This document shows, one piece after another, positions 14,640 to 20,463 of a DNA stretch of 39,572 bases. Positions within the stretch are counted from its first letter, which is position 1. Each line of letters starts with the position of its first letter. This stretch comes from a virus. The notes below the pieces were generated by a model that saw only the letters and a program-made list of their open reading frames with translations, did no database searches and was not told the origin of the DNA. The position numbers were made by a program, and so were the translations under genes. The DNA is taken from positions 1-39,572 of IMG/VR virus record IMGVR_UViG_3300028025_000793; one strand, 5' to 3'.

Positions 14640-14986
14640 ACGGATCTGACTATTCAAAAGTTAATTGGAATGAGGCTGAATGTAGAAAGTTAGAAATCTA
14701 CACGGACTTATTTTATGAAGTAGAGGAAGAACGATCTAGTAACGCCTATGACCATATAAACGCTTTGCGTGGGATCTGCGCTTCTTGTCCTATTTGGCAA
14801 GATTGTTTAACCTACGCTTTCAAAAACGAGCAGTATGGAATGTGGGGCGGTTTAACAAGTCAGGAGCGCATTAGTATGGTTCATACAGAGCAATACCCCA
14901 ATCAGCGTTCTAGGGCTTTAAAATCTTTGAGATCTTTAGGAATTACGGTGCAGGAAATTAGACAATGTTTGAAGGAGAAAAAATGA
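14618..14986 (+). CDS. WhiB-family transcriptional regulator
   Basis: A 122-residue protein starting at TTG 14618, chosen because AGGAG lies seven bases upstream and no ATG or GTG gives a sensible length; it begins inside the end of the nuclease gene. Diagnostic WhiB features: four Cys (Cys22, then Cys54, Cys57 and Cys63 in 'CASCPIWQDC') for a 4Fe-4S cluster, and the turn 'YGMWGGLTSQER' (residues 73-84). A C-terminal basic helix follows ('NQRSRALKSLRSLG'). WhiB proteins occur only in actinobacteria and their phages, bind the principal sigma factor and reprogram promoters. Likely early-to-late or host-takeover regulator. Confidence 0.88.
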   Translation: MSEYQKINGSDYSKVNWNEAECRKLEIYTDLFYEVEEERSSNAYDHINALRGICASCPIWQDCLTYAFKNEQYGMWGGLTSQERISMVHTEQYPNQRSRALKSLRSLGITVQEIRQCLKEKK

Positions 14987-15810
14987 CTTCACTGCCATAC
15001 ATGCAGTTGTATGTGTCAGATTATTTGGCTGATACAGCCCATCTGACGGCACAACAACATGGCGCTTACATGCTTTTGCTTATGAATTACTGGCAACGCG
15101 GAAAGCCGTTGGACAATACAAATGAACGGTTATCTCATGTTGCGCGTTTGACTCCTGAAGAATGGGAGCAAGCCAAACCGACACTAGAAGAATTCTTTGT
15201 AATTGAGGGTCATTTATGGATACATAGCAGAGTAGAAGATGACCTAGAAAAGATCCGTGAGAAGTCTGCCAAAGCATCATTTGCTGGCCGCAGATCAGTT
15301 GTTGCGCGTGGATTGAACGAGCGTTCAACAAACGCTGAACAATCGTTGAACCATAAAGAGGAAGATAAAGAGGAAGAAGAAGATAAAGATAAAGATAAAG
15401 ATAAAAAAGATTACGCGAAATTGTTTGATCAATTTTGGGAGGTTTATCCATTAAAGATGGGAAAAGCCAAAGCATTTTTATCATTTAAAAAAGTTCTTAG
15501 GACAATAGATTTTGAGATAGTCCTTAAAGGCGCTCAGAGGTACAAATCAGACCCTAACAGGGAGCAGGCATACACTTTGTATCCGACCACCTGGTTAAAC
15601 GGTCACAGGTGGCTTGATGAGCCTTTACCAACAATTACATCTCCGCAAGAAAATAAGCGGGAAAAAGAATTACAACAAGCCAAAGAAAAAGCAGAGCGAG
15701 AAAAGGCAGAGGCCGCTAAATGGTTCAAGGAGCAAGAAGAAAGACAAAAATCAGCCGTTCCACCACCCGCAGAACTCAGAGAACTTATGAGAAAGAATTT
15801 TACAAAATAA
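14983..15810 (+). CDS. DUF1376 replication-initiator-like protein
   Basis: A 275-residue protein from the ATG at 14983 (GGAG five bases upstream). N-terminal DUF1376 domain: 'LPYMQLYVSDYLADTAHLT', 'QHGAYMLLLMNYWQRGKPL'. Residues about 125-145 form an acidic linker of Glu/Asp/Lys repeats, encoded by a GATAAA/GAAGAT microsatellite-like stretch. The C-terminal domain ('FDQFWEVYPLKMGKAKA', 'YPTTWLNGHRWLDEP') resembles the C-terminal region of phage replication proteins, followed by a charged coiled coil. Such proteins load host helicase or open the origin. No polymerase or helicase gene accompanies it. Confidence 0.75.
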   Translation: MTSLPYMQLYVSDYLADTAHLTAQQHGAYMLLLMNYWQRGKPLDNTNERLSHVARLTPEEWEQAKPTLEEFFVIEGHLWIHSRVEDDLEKIREKSAKASFAGRRSVVARGLNERSTNAEQSLNHKEEDKEEEEDKDKDKDKKDYAKLFDQFWEVYPLKMGKAKAFLSFKKVLRTIDFEIVLKGAQRYKSDPNREQAYTLYPTTWLNGHRWLDEPLPTITSPQENKREKELQQAKEKAEREKAEAAKWFKEQEERQKSAVPPPAELRELMRKNFTK

Positions 15811-15830
15811 CTCAAACATTATCCGTAACT

Positions 15831-15863
15831 GTTACACTAAATGTAACCATTACAGGAGGAACT
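15831..15863 (+). promoter_or_regulatory. Inverted repeat (possible operator) and ribosome site
   Basis: GTTACA (15831-15836), a five-base centre and TGTAAC (15842-15847) form a perfect dyad in the 53-base gap. It overlaps an extended -10-like TGTTACACT (15829-15837). AGGAGG lies six bases before the ATG at 15864. A regulated internal promoter is possible. Confidence 0.35.
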
Positions 15864-16052
15864 ATGACTAAGCAATTAGTAGATCCCGCAGTTGTGCAAC
15901 CAGGTGATCATGTATTAGCAAATAATCATGATCTAATGGTGAAATACATACAAGGCCCTGACTCACTAGGCGTTTATGATTTTCATGGCGTTAATGAATT
16001 AGGTGCAGATCAAATTGCAATAGCGCAGGAATTTATTACACTCATCAGGTGA
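15864..16052 (+). CDS. Small hypothetical protein
   Basis: A 62-residue protein with the strongest ribosome site in this stretch (AGGAGG). The sequence 'VVQPGDHVLANNHDLMVKYI' followed by 'VYDFHGVNELGADQIAI' is mostly beta and hydrophilic; it may be a small SH3-like barrel. No known family. It overlaps the resolvase start by four bases (GTGA), so the two are probably translated together. Confidence 0.5.
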   Translation: MTKQLVDPAVVQPGDHVLANNHDLMVKYIQGPDSLGVYDFHGVNELGADQIAIAQEFITLIR

Positions 16053-16429
16053 TTACTTTTAAAGTTGATGGCCAACCAGTGCCGCAAGGCTCTATGAAGG
16101 TTATCAACGGGCATGTCATTCATGCCAAAGGATCTGAATTAGCGGTGTGGCGATCTTCCATTGCTTTGCGGGCAAAAGAGGCTGGAGCAAAACCTCACTT
16201 AGAGCCTGTTGAAATAGACATGATTTTTACTATGGCGCGCCCAAAGACAGTTACCCGTTTGGAGCCATCAGTAGCCCCTGACCTAGATAAGTTGGTCAGA
16301 GCCGTCTTAGACGGCCTTACAGCCATTGCCTACCGTGATGACGGCCAGGTGGTACGCCTGACGGCGGCAAAGCAGTATGGGGCCAATCCTGGCGTGTGGG
16401 TTCAAATGTGGGCCAAAATGCCTGCCTAA
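16049..16429 (+). CDS. RusA-like Holliday junction resolvase
   Basis: A 126-residue protein starting at GTG within a GTGA overlap. The RusA family pattern is complete: N-terminal 'VDGQPVPQGSMKV', then 'FTMARPKTVTR', the acidic motif 'APDLDKLVRAVLDGLTAIA' (Asp78, Asp80, Asp88) and 'YRDDGQVVRLTAAKQYG' (Asp97/Asp98). RusA enzymes dimerise and cut four-way junctions; in phages they resolve recombination or replication intermediates before packaging. This matches the ERF-like and exonuclease genes upstream. Confidence 0.88.
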   Translation: MITFKVDGQPVPQGSMKVINGHVIHAKGSELAVWRSSIALRAKEAGAKPHLEPVEIDMIFTMARPKTVTRLEPSVAPDLDKLVRAVLDGLTAIAYRDDGQVVRLTAAKQYGANPGVWVQMWAKMPA

Positions 16430-16551
16430 GCGTGTGCGACACGCCAAAAAGATTTTTACTTAAAATGTCACTTTTTTTGCCAAATAACTGATTTGTAGTG
16501 TAATCTTTCTTATGTAAGGGCAAGTAGCCCCCAACAGAAAGCAGGTGCAAG
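16430..16551 (+). promoter_or_regulatory. Intergenic region with hairpin, early promoter and leader motif
   Basis: A 6-bp hairpin GCGTGT/ACACGC (16430-16444) follows the resolvase stop but lacks an immediate T run. A promoter follows: TTGCCA (16477-16482), 18 bases, TAATCT (16501-16506), within the TGTAATCTT motif also seen at 9604. The leader has GGGCAAGTAGCCCCC then CAACAGAAAG, closely resembling the leader at 11532-11556. AGGTG lies just before the ATG at 16552. Confidence 0.5.
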
Positions 16552-16788
16552 ATGGCTAAGACAGCAACAGGAAACAAAAAAGGCAAGGAAGCATTTGCAG
16601 TTCTTATGCAATGGCGTGAGTACGGAGTTCCTGAATTTATTACATCTTATGAGGCTTATCATTTAACTGGTGGTTTGGTTGGCAAGCCTGCATCAATTCA
16701 ATCAATGAAACTAATTGAAGTTGCAGTTAAATATACAAATAAAGGTGGCTCTGTAAAAGATTATCTAGCAATGAAGGCAGGTAACTAA
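16552..16788 (+). CDS. Hypothetical early protein
   Basis: A 78-residue basic, helical protein ('GKEAFAVLMQWREYGVPEFI', 'ASIQSMKLIEVAVKYTNKGG'). No domain recognised. It is the first gene behind a well-formed promoter and leader, so it should be among the strongly expressed early products. Followed after two bases by the next gene. Confidence 0.55.
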   Translation: MAKTATGNKKGKEAFAVLMQWREYGVPEFITSYEAYHLTGGLVGKPASIQSMKLIEVAVKYTNKGGSVKDYLAMKAGN

Positions 16789-16790
16789 TT

Positions 16791-17126
16791 ATGGCAAGCA
16801 ATGTAGTCAAAAAACTTCAAATTGAATTAGATGGGTATAGTTTTGCTGACCTTGCTGGTTTAATTGAAGAAAAAGTTATTGAAAAGATACAAGAACTTAT
16901 TGAATCGGAATGTTCAGAACTATCAAACATGGGAGAAGATGGCAACACAGAACTTTTGTTAGAGGACACTGATGTTTCAATAACAGGTGACGGTTTAGAA
17001 GCCAACATTTACTTTAATCGTGAGTCAGGAAAATTTGCCTCAACAGAAGATGTAGAAGATGAAGTTATACGACTTTTGCAAAATCAAGAAATTGAAGTAT
17101 CTTTTAATTTTTCCCTAGTAGTTTGA
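16791..17126 (+). CDS. Hypothetical acidic early protein
   Basis: A 111-residue very acidic protein (Glu/Asp-rich: 'LIEEKVIEKIQELIESECSE', 'ELLLEDTDVSITGDG'). N-terminal half helical with a coiled-coil look, C-terminal half beta ('ANIYFNRESGKFA', 'IEVSFNFSLVV'). Strong negative charge is typical of phage proteins that mimic DNA or bind host DNA enzymes, but no specific family is recognised and this is only a possibility. Confidence 0.55.
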   Translation: MASNVVKKLQIELDGYSFADLAGLIEEKVIEKIQELIESECSELSNMGEDGNTELLLEDTDVSITGDGLEANIYFNRESGKFASTEDVEDEVIRLLQNQEIEVSFNFSLVV

Positions 17127-17141
17127 AAAGGAGGCAAAATA

Positions 17142-17249
17142 ATGAACTGTTCCGTATGTGGGGTAGAAACGACCCCAACACAGATGCGCAAAACAGGTAT
17201 GTGTAAAGTTTGCGAAAAACAAATAAAAAAAGAAAAGAGAACATGCTGA
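17142..17249 (+). CDS. 35-residue zinc-ribbon protein
   Basis: Small protein with an AGGAGG ribosome site. It starts 'MNCSVCGVETTPTQMRKTGM' and continues 'CKVCEKQIKKEKRTC': two CxxC knuckles about 16 residues apart, the spacing of a minimal zinc ribbon, then a basic tail. Stop and next start overlap as TGATG. One of four tiny Cys-pair proteins in about 1 kb. Confidence 0.6.
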   Translation: MNCSVCGVETTPTQMRKTGMCKVCEKQIKKEKRTC

Positions 17250-17419
17250 TGAAATTCAAAGTAGAAGTAACGGTGGATTGTAATAATTTTGCAATTCCAT
17301 CTTACAAAAGCAAGTCAATGATCAACGGCATGCAACGCGAGCAAGTGGTGTTGTTATTGCAGGATAAATTGGCTGATCTCAACCCACAGATCCACAATGT
17401 CTATAAGCAACGAAGTTGA
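17249..17419 (+). CDS. Small hypothetical protein
   Basis: A 56-residue protein starting at the ATG of the TGATG junction (17243 is an alternative start). Sequence: 'MKFKVEVTVDCNNFAIPSYK' then a helical 'QREQVVLLLQDKLADLNPQI'. Mixed beta-alpha, no recognised family. Its end overlaps the next gene by 23 bases. Confidence 0.5.
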   Translation: MKFKVEVTVDCNNFAIPSYKSKSMINGMQREQVVLLLQDKLADLNPQIHNVYKQRS

Positions 17420-17570
17420 AAATCCTCAATGTGCATGGTGTGGCACTTTTGGATCTCACGCAAACTTTGTAATAATTTATGAACAAACTAACGGAGGTAT
17501 TTTGTGTGAGTGCGAATGGTGCGCTGGCAACGAATACTTCAGAAGGAAGGCAAGCAATGGAAAAGAGTAA
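17397..17570 (+). CDS. 57-residue Cys-rich zinc-finger-like protein
   Basis: Frame from ATG 17397. It contains 'QCAWCGTFGSHANFV' and 'ILCECEWCAGNEYFRRK': a CxxC pair, a His, and a CxCxxC group, consistent with a zinc ribbon. It overlaps the genes on both sides (23 and 14 bases), as is common in this compact block. The competing frame at the same place from 17479 has no ribosome site before 17557. Confidence 0.55.
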   Translation: MSISNEVENPQCAWCGTFGSHANFVIIYEQTNGGILCECEWCAGNEYFRRKASNGKE

Positions 17571-17736
17571 AGGCACAATTACAAGACGCGGTTGGCTAGT
17601 TATATGGTTATTGGTATTGGCATTTACCATTTGGTTTACAAAGGCAACGGCTGATATTTGTTATGTAGGCGATCAAGGCAACTGGTTGGGCTACGGATCA
17701 TGTACAGAAATGATTGATGGCGTGGTGGGCAAATGA
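17557..17736 (+). CDS. Small exported or membrane-anchored protein
   Basis: A 59-residue protein; ATG 17557 is chosen because GGAAGG lies upstream and the product begins with a basic N-terminus and hydrophobic segment ('RGWLVIWLLVLAFTIWFT', residues about 11-28), followed by 'KATADICYVGDQGNWLGYGS' with 'CTEMIDG'. The 'ADIC' could be a signal-peptidase site. Similar short proteins with 'DIC.....W.GYGSCT.MIDG' occur in other actinophages. Function unknown. Confidence 0.6.
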   Translation: MEKSKGTITRRGWLVIWLLVLAFTIWFTKATADICYVGDQGNWLGYGSCTEMIDGVVGK

Positions 17737-17951
17737 CACCTGAACAAATAATTAAAGATTACCTAGATCCATTAGAAGATATTTTAACTAAATGGATTGA
17801 AGGCGATCATGTTAAAAAAATGATAAATGAGCCTGAACACCGCGAGCGCTATTTAGGTTTTGTAGAAGGCTTGAGATTAAGCAGGGCTAATGTAATTGCA
17901 ACGCGCATTAAATTAGAGCCAAAAGAAGAAGAAATAGAGGCAGAAGAATGA
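17733..17951 (+). CDS. Small hypothetical helical protein
   Basis: A 72-residue protein in ATGA overlap with both neighbours. Helical and acidic: 'EQIIKDYLDPLEDILTKWIE', 'YLGFVEGLRLSRANVIATRI', tail 'EEEIEAEE'. No domain recognised. Consistent amphipathic helices suggest a small bundle or dimer. Confidence 0.55.
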   Translation: MTPEQIIKDYLDPLEDILTKWIEGDHVKKMINEPEHRERYLGFVEGLRLSRANVIATRIKLEPKEEEIEAEE

Positions 17952-18034
17952 TTGCATTTTTTGCAGGCGTAATTATTGTGACAGTTTTAGGCATTGTAAT
18001 TGAACAAATTTGCTATAAAATAGAGAAGTCCTAA
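17948..18034 (+). CDS. 28-residue single-span membrane peptide
   Basis: The frame from the ATGA junction encodes 'MIAFFAGVIIVTVLGIVIEQ' and a short polar end 'ICYKIEKS'. It is almost entirely a transmembrane helix. Translational coupling to the upstream gene supports it. Role unknown. Confidence 0.5.
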   Translation: MIAFFAGVIIVTVLGIVIEQICYKIEKS

Positions 18035-18058
18035 AAATAACCTGAAAGGGGTAAAGCA

Positions 18059-18148
18059 ATGGACAGTATGATAAAAGTCTGTAAGTGCGGCAACAGAATT
18101 TACGGTGATGCCGTTTGCGAAGTGTGTAGAAAGTTGGCGAAAGGCTAA
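18059..18148 (+). CDS. 29-residue zinc-ribbon protein
   Basis: AAAGGGG lies before the ATG. The peptide reads 'MDSMIKVCKCGNRIYGDAVC' then 'EVCRKLAKG': CxC(G) and CxxC pairs about 10 residues apart, a minimal zinc-ribbon knuckle. Its stop lies three bases before the CTG that probably starts the following gene, in the same frame. Confidence 0.55.
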   Translation: MDSMIKVCKCGNRIYGDAVCEVCRKLAKG

Positions 18149-18151
18149 AGC

Positions 18152-18577
18152 CTGCGCCGTTTTGCACAAATCCTTTTAAGCGCCGCATTAGCGGTAGGAA
18201 TTGTGTTTGCTTCACCTGCAACTGCTCAAGCCCCAAAATTAGAGTTGCATCAAATGCCGCCCAAAGTAATTGCGCTGGCAATGGTGAAGAAAAATTACAC
18301 TGACCATAAAAAGCAGTTTGCTTGCTTGGAACAGTTAATTTACAAAGAGAGCGGCTGGCGCGTCAAAGCGCTTAATCCGTCATCAGGTGCGTTTGGGCTG
18401 TTTCAATTTTTGCCTTCCACCTGGAAGAACTACAATTATCCGTACAAGCCTAAAGATGCACACACGCAAATAAAGGCTGGATTACGGTATGTTTACAAGC
18501 GTTACCAAACACCCTGCAAAGCGTGGGAATTTTGGAAAAAGCAGGCTGGCCCTGACATGCATGGAGGTTGGTATTGA
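18152..18577 (+). CDS. Exported lysozyme-like transglycosylase (SLT/Rpf type), likely CTG start
   Basis: A 141-residue frame if begun at CTG 18152. Only this start gives a full signal peptide: basic 'RRFAQ' then 'ILLSAALAVGIVFASPATAQA'-like hydrophobic core (cleavage after about residue 27). The GTG at 18203 would cut the core in half. AAAGG lies eight bases before the CTG. The catalytic domain reads 'CLEQLIYKESGW' (catalytic Glu66), 'NPSSGAFGLFQFLPSTW' and 'QIKAGLRYVYKRY', the lysozyme-like soluble-transglycosylase pattern of actinobacterial secreted enzymes. It lies in the early region, away from the lysis cassette, so it may remodel the wall or serve entry or exclusion. Confidence 0.7.
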   Translation: MRRFAQILLSAALAVGIVFASPATAQAPKLELHQMPPKVIALAMVKKNYTDHKKQFACLEQLIYKESGWRVKALNPSSGAFGLFQFLPSTWKNYNYPYKPKDAHTQIKAGLRYVYKRYQTPCKAWEFWKKQAGPDMHGGWY

Positions 18578-18669
18578 TGAGTACAGCATCTCCTTTTGGT
18601 CTGCCTTTACGCGTTGATCTTCCTACCGTAGATCCTACGGAGTGGGAAGATGATGAAGATGGCGATTGA
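18577..18669 (+). CDS. 30-residue acidic peptide
   Basis: TGATG coupling to the upstream gene. Encodes 'MSTASPFGLPLRVDLPTVDP' and the acidic end 'TEWEDDEDGD'. Pro-rich, no domain. The 3' end overlaps the HNH gene by 20 bases. Coupling supports it, size argues caution. Confidence 0.45.
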   Translation: MSTASPFGLPLRVDLPTVDPTEWEDDEDGD

Positions 18670-19000
18670 TAAAAAAGTAGTAGTAATGATTATGAACAGG
18701 GCTAACGGCTACTGTGAAGTATGCGGAGGCGCTGGTTTGCCTGAGAACATGGCATTGCATCACCGCAAATTAAAATCTAGGGGCGGCAAAGACACGCCAT
18801 CTAATTTGATCGTAATACATCACGGGTGTCATAACTTAAAAACCGATAGTATTCACCTGCGGCCTGCAAGCGCAGAGCAAAAAGGTTGGATTGTGCCTAG
18901 TTACAGAGAGCCACATGAATTTCCTTTTGTAAAACCTGATGGTTCAATTGTATTACTACAAGATGACGGCACTGAAGCCGTGATGATGGAAGGTGACTAA
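18650..19000 (+). CDS. HNH endonuclease
   Basis: A 116-residue protein; ATG 18650 is preferred (GGAG seven bases upstream), 18653 and 18659 are alternatives. HNH pattern: zinc knuckle 'YCEVCGG' (Cys22, Cys25), 'ALHHRKLKSRGGKDTPSNLI' with the catalytic His37/His38 and Asn52, and 'IHHGCHN' (His57/58, Cys60, His61). After the domain comes a Trp/Pro-containing tail to residue 116. Free-standing HNH proteins in phages may nick DNA for packaging, replication or homing. It is not next to the terminase, though only the 19000-19816 genes separate them. Overlaps SSB by one base. Confidence 0.8.
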   Translation: MMKMAIDKKVVVMIMNRANGYCEVCGGAGLPENMALHHRKLKSRGGKDTPSNLIVIHHGCHNLKTDSIHLRPASAEQKGWIVPSYREPHEFPFVKPDGSIVLLQDDGTEAVMMEGD

Positions 19001-19356
19001 TGCACATAAGTGTAAAAGGTAATTTAGGCAGTGACCCTGATCTAAAGTTTTCTAAGAACAACACAGCGTATTGTAATTTTTCATTGGCTTACACACCGCG
19101 CAAGCAGGTAAACGGTCAATGGGTAGATGGTGAAACTAATTGGTTCAGAGTTGTAACTTTTGGCACAAAGGCTGAAATGGTTGCAGACAACATAAAAAAA
19201 GGTGACAGCGTTCTAGTCATTGGAGATCTTGCTCAAACTACCTACAAAGACAAAGAAGGTAATGAGAAAACTTCAATGGAGATTACGGCCAAAGAGGTAG
19301 GCTTGATCCCTAGATTACATAAAGCAAAACCAACACAGGAGGCGGCACCGTGGTAG
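19000..19356 (+). CDS. ssb: Single-stranded DNA-binding protein
   Basis: A 118-residue OB-fold SSB: 'ISVKGNLGSDPDLKFSKNNT', 'FSLAYTPRK', 'NWFRVVTFGTKAE', 'NIKKGDSVLVIGDLAQTTYK' and 'SMEITAKEVGLIPRL'. These are the five SSB strands in order. The C-terminal tail is very short and ends 'EAAPW'; the acidic DDDIPF-type tip that recruits host replication proteins is absent. Likely coats single strands for recombination with the annealing protein. Confidence 0.88.
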   Translation: MHISVKGNLGSDPDLKFSKNNTAYCNFSLAYTPRKQVNGQWVDGETNWFRVVTFGTKAEMVADNIKKGDSVLVIGDLAQTTYKDKEGNEKTSMEITAKEVGLIPRLHKAKPTQEAAPW

Positions 19357-19535
19357 ATGACCTACTTAGCGCATCAGAAGTATGCGAAAGACTTAACATT
19401 ACAATCAACAACCTGCGACAGATCCAACACCGCAAGAGCCTTGTATGGGTACAGAAAACAGGCCGTAATGTTTATTACGCAAAGCAAGATGTTGAGAACT
19501 ATTTAACAAAGCGCCAGGAGCGTAATCAAGGCTAA
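19350..19535 (+). CDS. MerR/excisionase-like HTH protein
   Basis: A 61-residue protein starting at GTG 19350, with AGGAGG seven bases upstream. The sequence 'LLSASEVCERLNITINNLRQ' then 'LVWVQKTGRNVYYAKQDVEN' is the winged MerR-type helix-turn-helix of excisionases and small phage regulators. As no integrase is seen, it more likely regulates transcription or binds a packaging or origin site. Confidence 0.7.
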   Translation: MVDDLLSASEVCERLNITINNLRQIQHRKSLVWVQKTGRNVYYAKQDVENYLTKRQERNQG

Positions 19536-19538
19536 CAT

Positions 19539-19730
19539 TTGCATGTGATCGTTATAGAAGATGAAGTAACCCTGGATCAGATAGATGAATGTCTGAGTCA
19601 CATATGCGCCATGCTTAAAACAGATGAGTTTGGCAATCGCATGGATTGGCGCAAAAAGGAAATGCTTTCAGAACAATTAGATGATCTTCTTGATGCTCGT
19701 ATGAACCTGGTAAGAACAGGTAAACCATGA
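19539..19730 (+). CDS. Small hypothetical helical protein
   Basis: A 63-residue protein, start uncertain: TTG 19539 has AAGG seven bases upstream, GTG 19545 is the alternative. Sequence 'VIVIEDEVTLDQIDECLSHI' and 'MLSEQLDDLLDARMNLV' is helical and acidic. Comparable small proteins occur in actinophages. Role unknown. Confidence 0.5.
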   Translation: MHVIVIEDEVTLDQIDECLSHICAMLKTDEFGNRMDWRKKEMLSEQLDDLLDARMNLVRTGKP

Positions 19731-19816
19731 CTAACTCACCCGTTGGCGGACTATTGGCTTTTCTTATCCTCAGTTTATTTGTTGCCGCAGTTGCAATGGG
19801 GCTAGGAGTTAGATAA
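19727..19816 (+). CDS. 29-residue membrane peptide
   Basis: ATGA coupling to the upstream gene. It encodes a polar start 'MTNSPVGG' followed by 'LLAFLILSLFVAAVAMGLGV', one membrane span. Last gene before the terminator at 19871. Role unknown. Confidence 0.5.
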   Translation: MTNSPVGGLLAFLILSLFVAAVAMGLGVR

Positions 19817-19870
19817 ATTACGCAGTACCGATTAGGGAACATAAGTACCTAATGTGAGTGCTGGACACAG

Positions 19871-19901
19871 CCCCTACTTACTGCATGTAGTAGGGGTTTT
19901 G
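19871..19901 (+). terminator. Rho-independent terminator ending the early region
   Basis: CCCCTACT (19871-19878) pairs with AGTAGGGG (19889-19896) across a ten-base loop, followed by TTTTG. It separates the early block from the terminase operon. Confidence 0.8.
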
Positions 19902-19911
19902 TTCTTTCAGT

Positions 19912-19947
19912 TTGCTAGAAAGTTTTTATGAGATAATAATAAGCATT
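19912..19947 (+). promoter_or_regulatory. Late promoter before terminase, leaderless type
   Basis: TTGCTA (19912-19917), 17 bases, AATAAT (19935-19940), then seven bases to ATG 19948. No ribosome binding site precedes the ATG. The predicted transcription start coincides with, or nearly touches, the start codon. Confidence 0.55.
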
Positions 19948-20463
19948 ATGGTAGAAAAAACACTCAATGAAGTAGAATTACTACAACGCGAGAGCGAAAT
20001 AGTAGAACTACGCACTGAGGGTTATGTATGGCGTGAGATTGCTCAGAGAGTAAACATGAGTACGGCTGGAGTGGCTAAGGCTTATGACAGGGCATTAGAG
20101 CGGATTATTGCCCCTGCGGTAGAGCAACACAGAACCACAGAGTTAGATCGCTTAGACATTCTCCAACGCGTGTATTGGCAACCTGCAATCAATGGCAATT
20201 TAAGAGCGGCAGATTTTGTATTACGCGTAATTGAAAAGAGAGCAAAATTACTAGGCTTAGATGCCGCGATAAAGATTCAAACAGAGGTGGTTACATATGA
20301 CGGATCAGATCTTGACGCCGAAGTTGAAAAGTACGCAAAACTCATTGAAGCAGGAACTCTCAGATATAGAGATGATGTTGCAACCATCACCGAACTCACG
20401 GATCAAGGCGAGCAGATGGATATGGAAGCACAAACTGGCCAGGAAGGAACAACTACCTCCTGA
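19948..20463 (+). CDS. Terminase small subunit
   Basis: A 171-residue protein. The ATG at 19948 is chosen; a TTG at 19912 would lie in the promoter. N-terminal HTH: 'IVELRTEGYVWREIAQRVNM' then 'STAGVAKAYDRALERI', which binds the packaging start site. The middle region, 'LDRLDILQRVYWQPAINGNL' and 'VLRVIEKRAKLLGLDAA', is the helical oligomerisation core typical of these subunits. The acidic/Gln-rich C-terminus is encoded in the 167 bases shared with the large subunit gene. Confidence 0.8.
   Translation: MVEKTLNEVELLQRESEIVELRTEGYVWREIAQRVNMSTAGVAKAYDRALERIIAPAVEQHRTTELDRLDILQRVYWQPAINGNLRAADFVLRVIEKRAKLLGLDAAIKIQTEVVTYDGSDLDAEVEKYAKLIEAGTLRYRDDVATITELTDQGEQMDMEAQTGQEGTTTS

Noticed and set aside
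16430-16444. Hairpin after the resolvase gene as a terminator
   Set aside because: The stem is followed by CAAAAAGA and only then by T residues, so it is not a standard rho-independent terminator.
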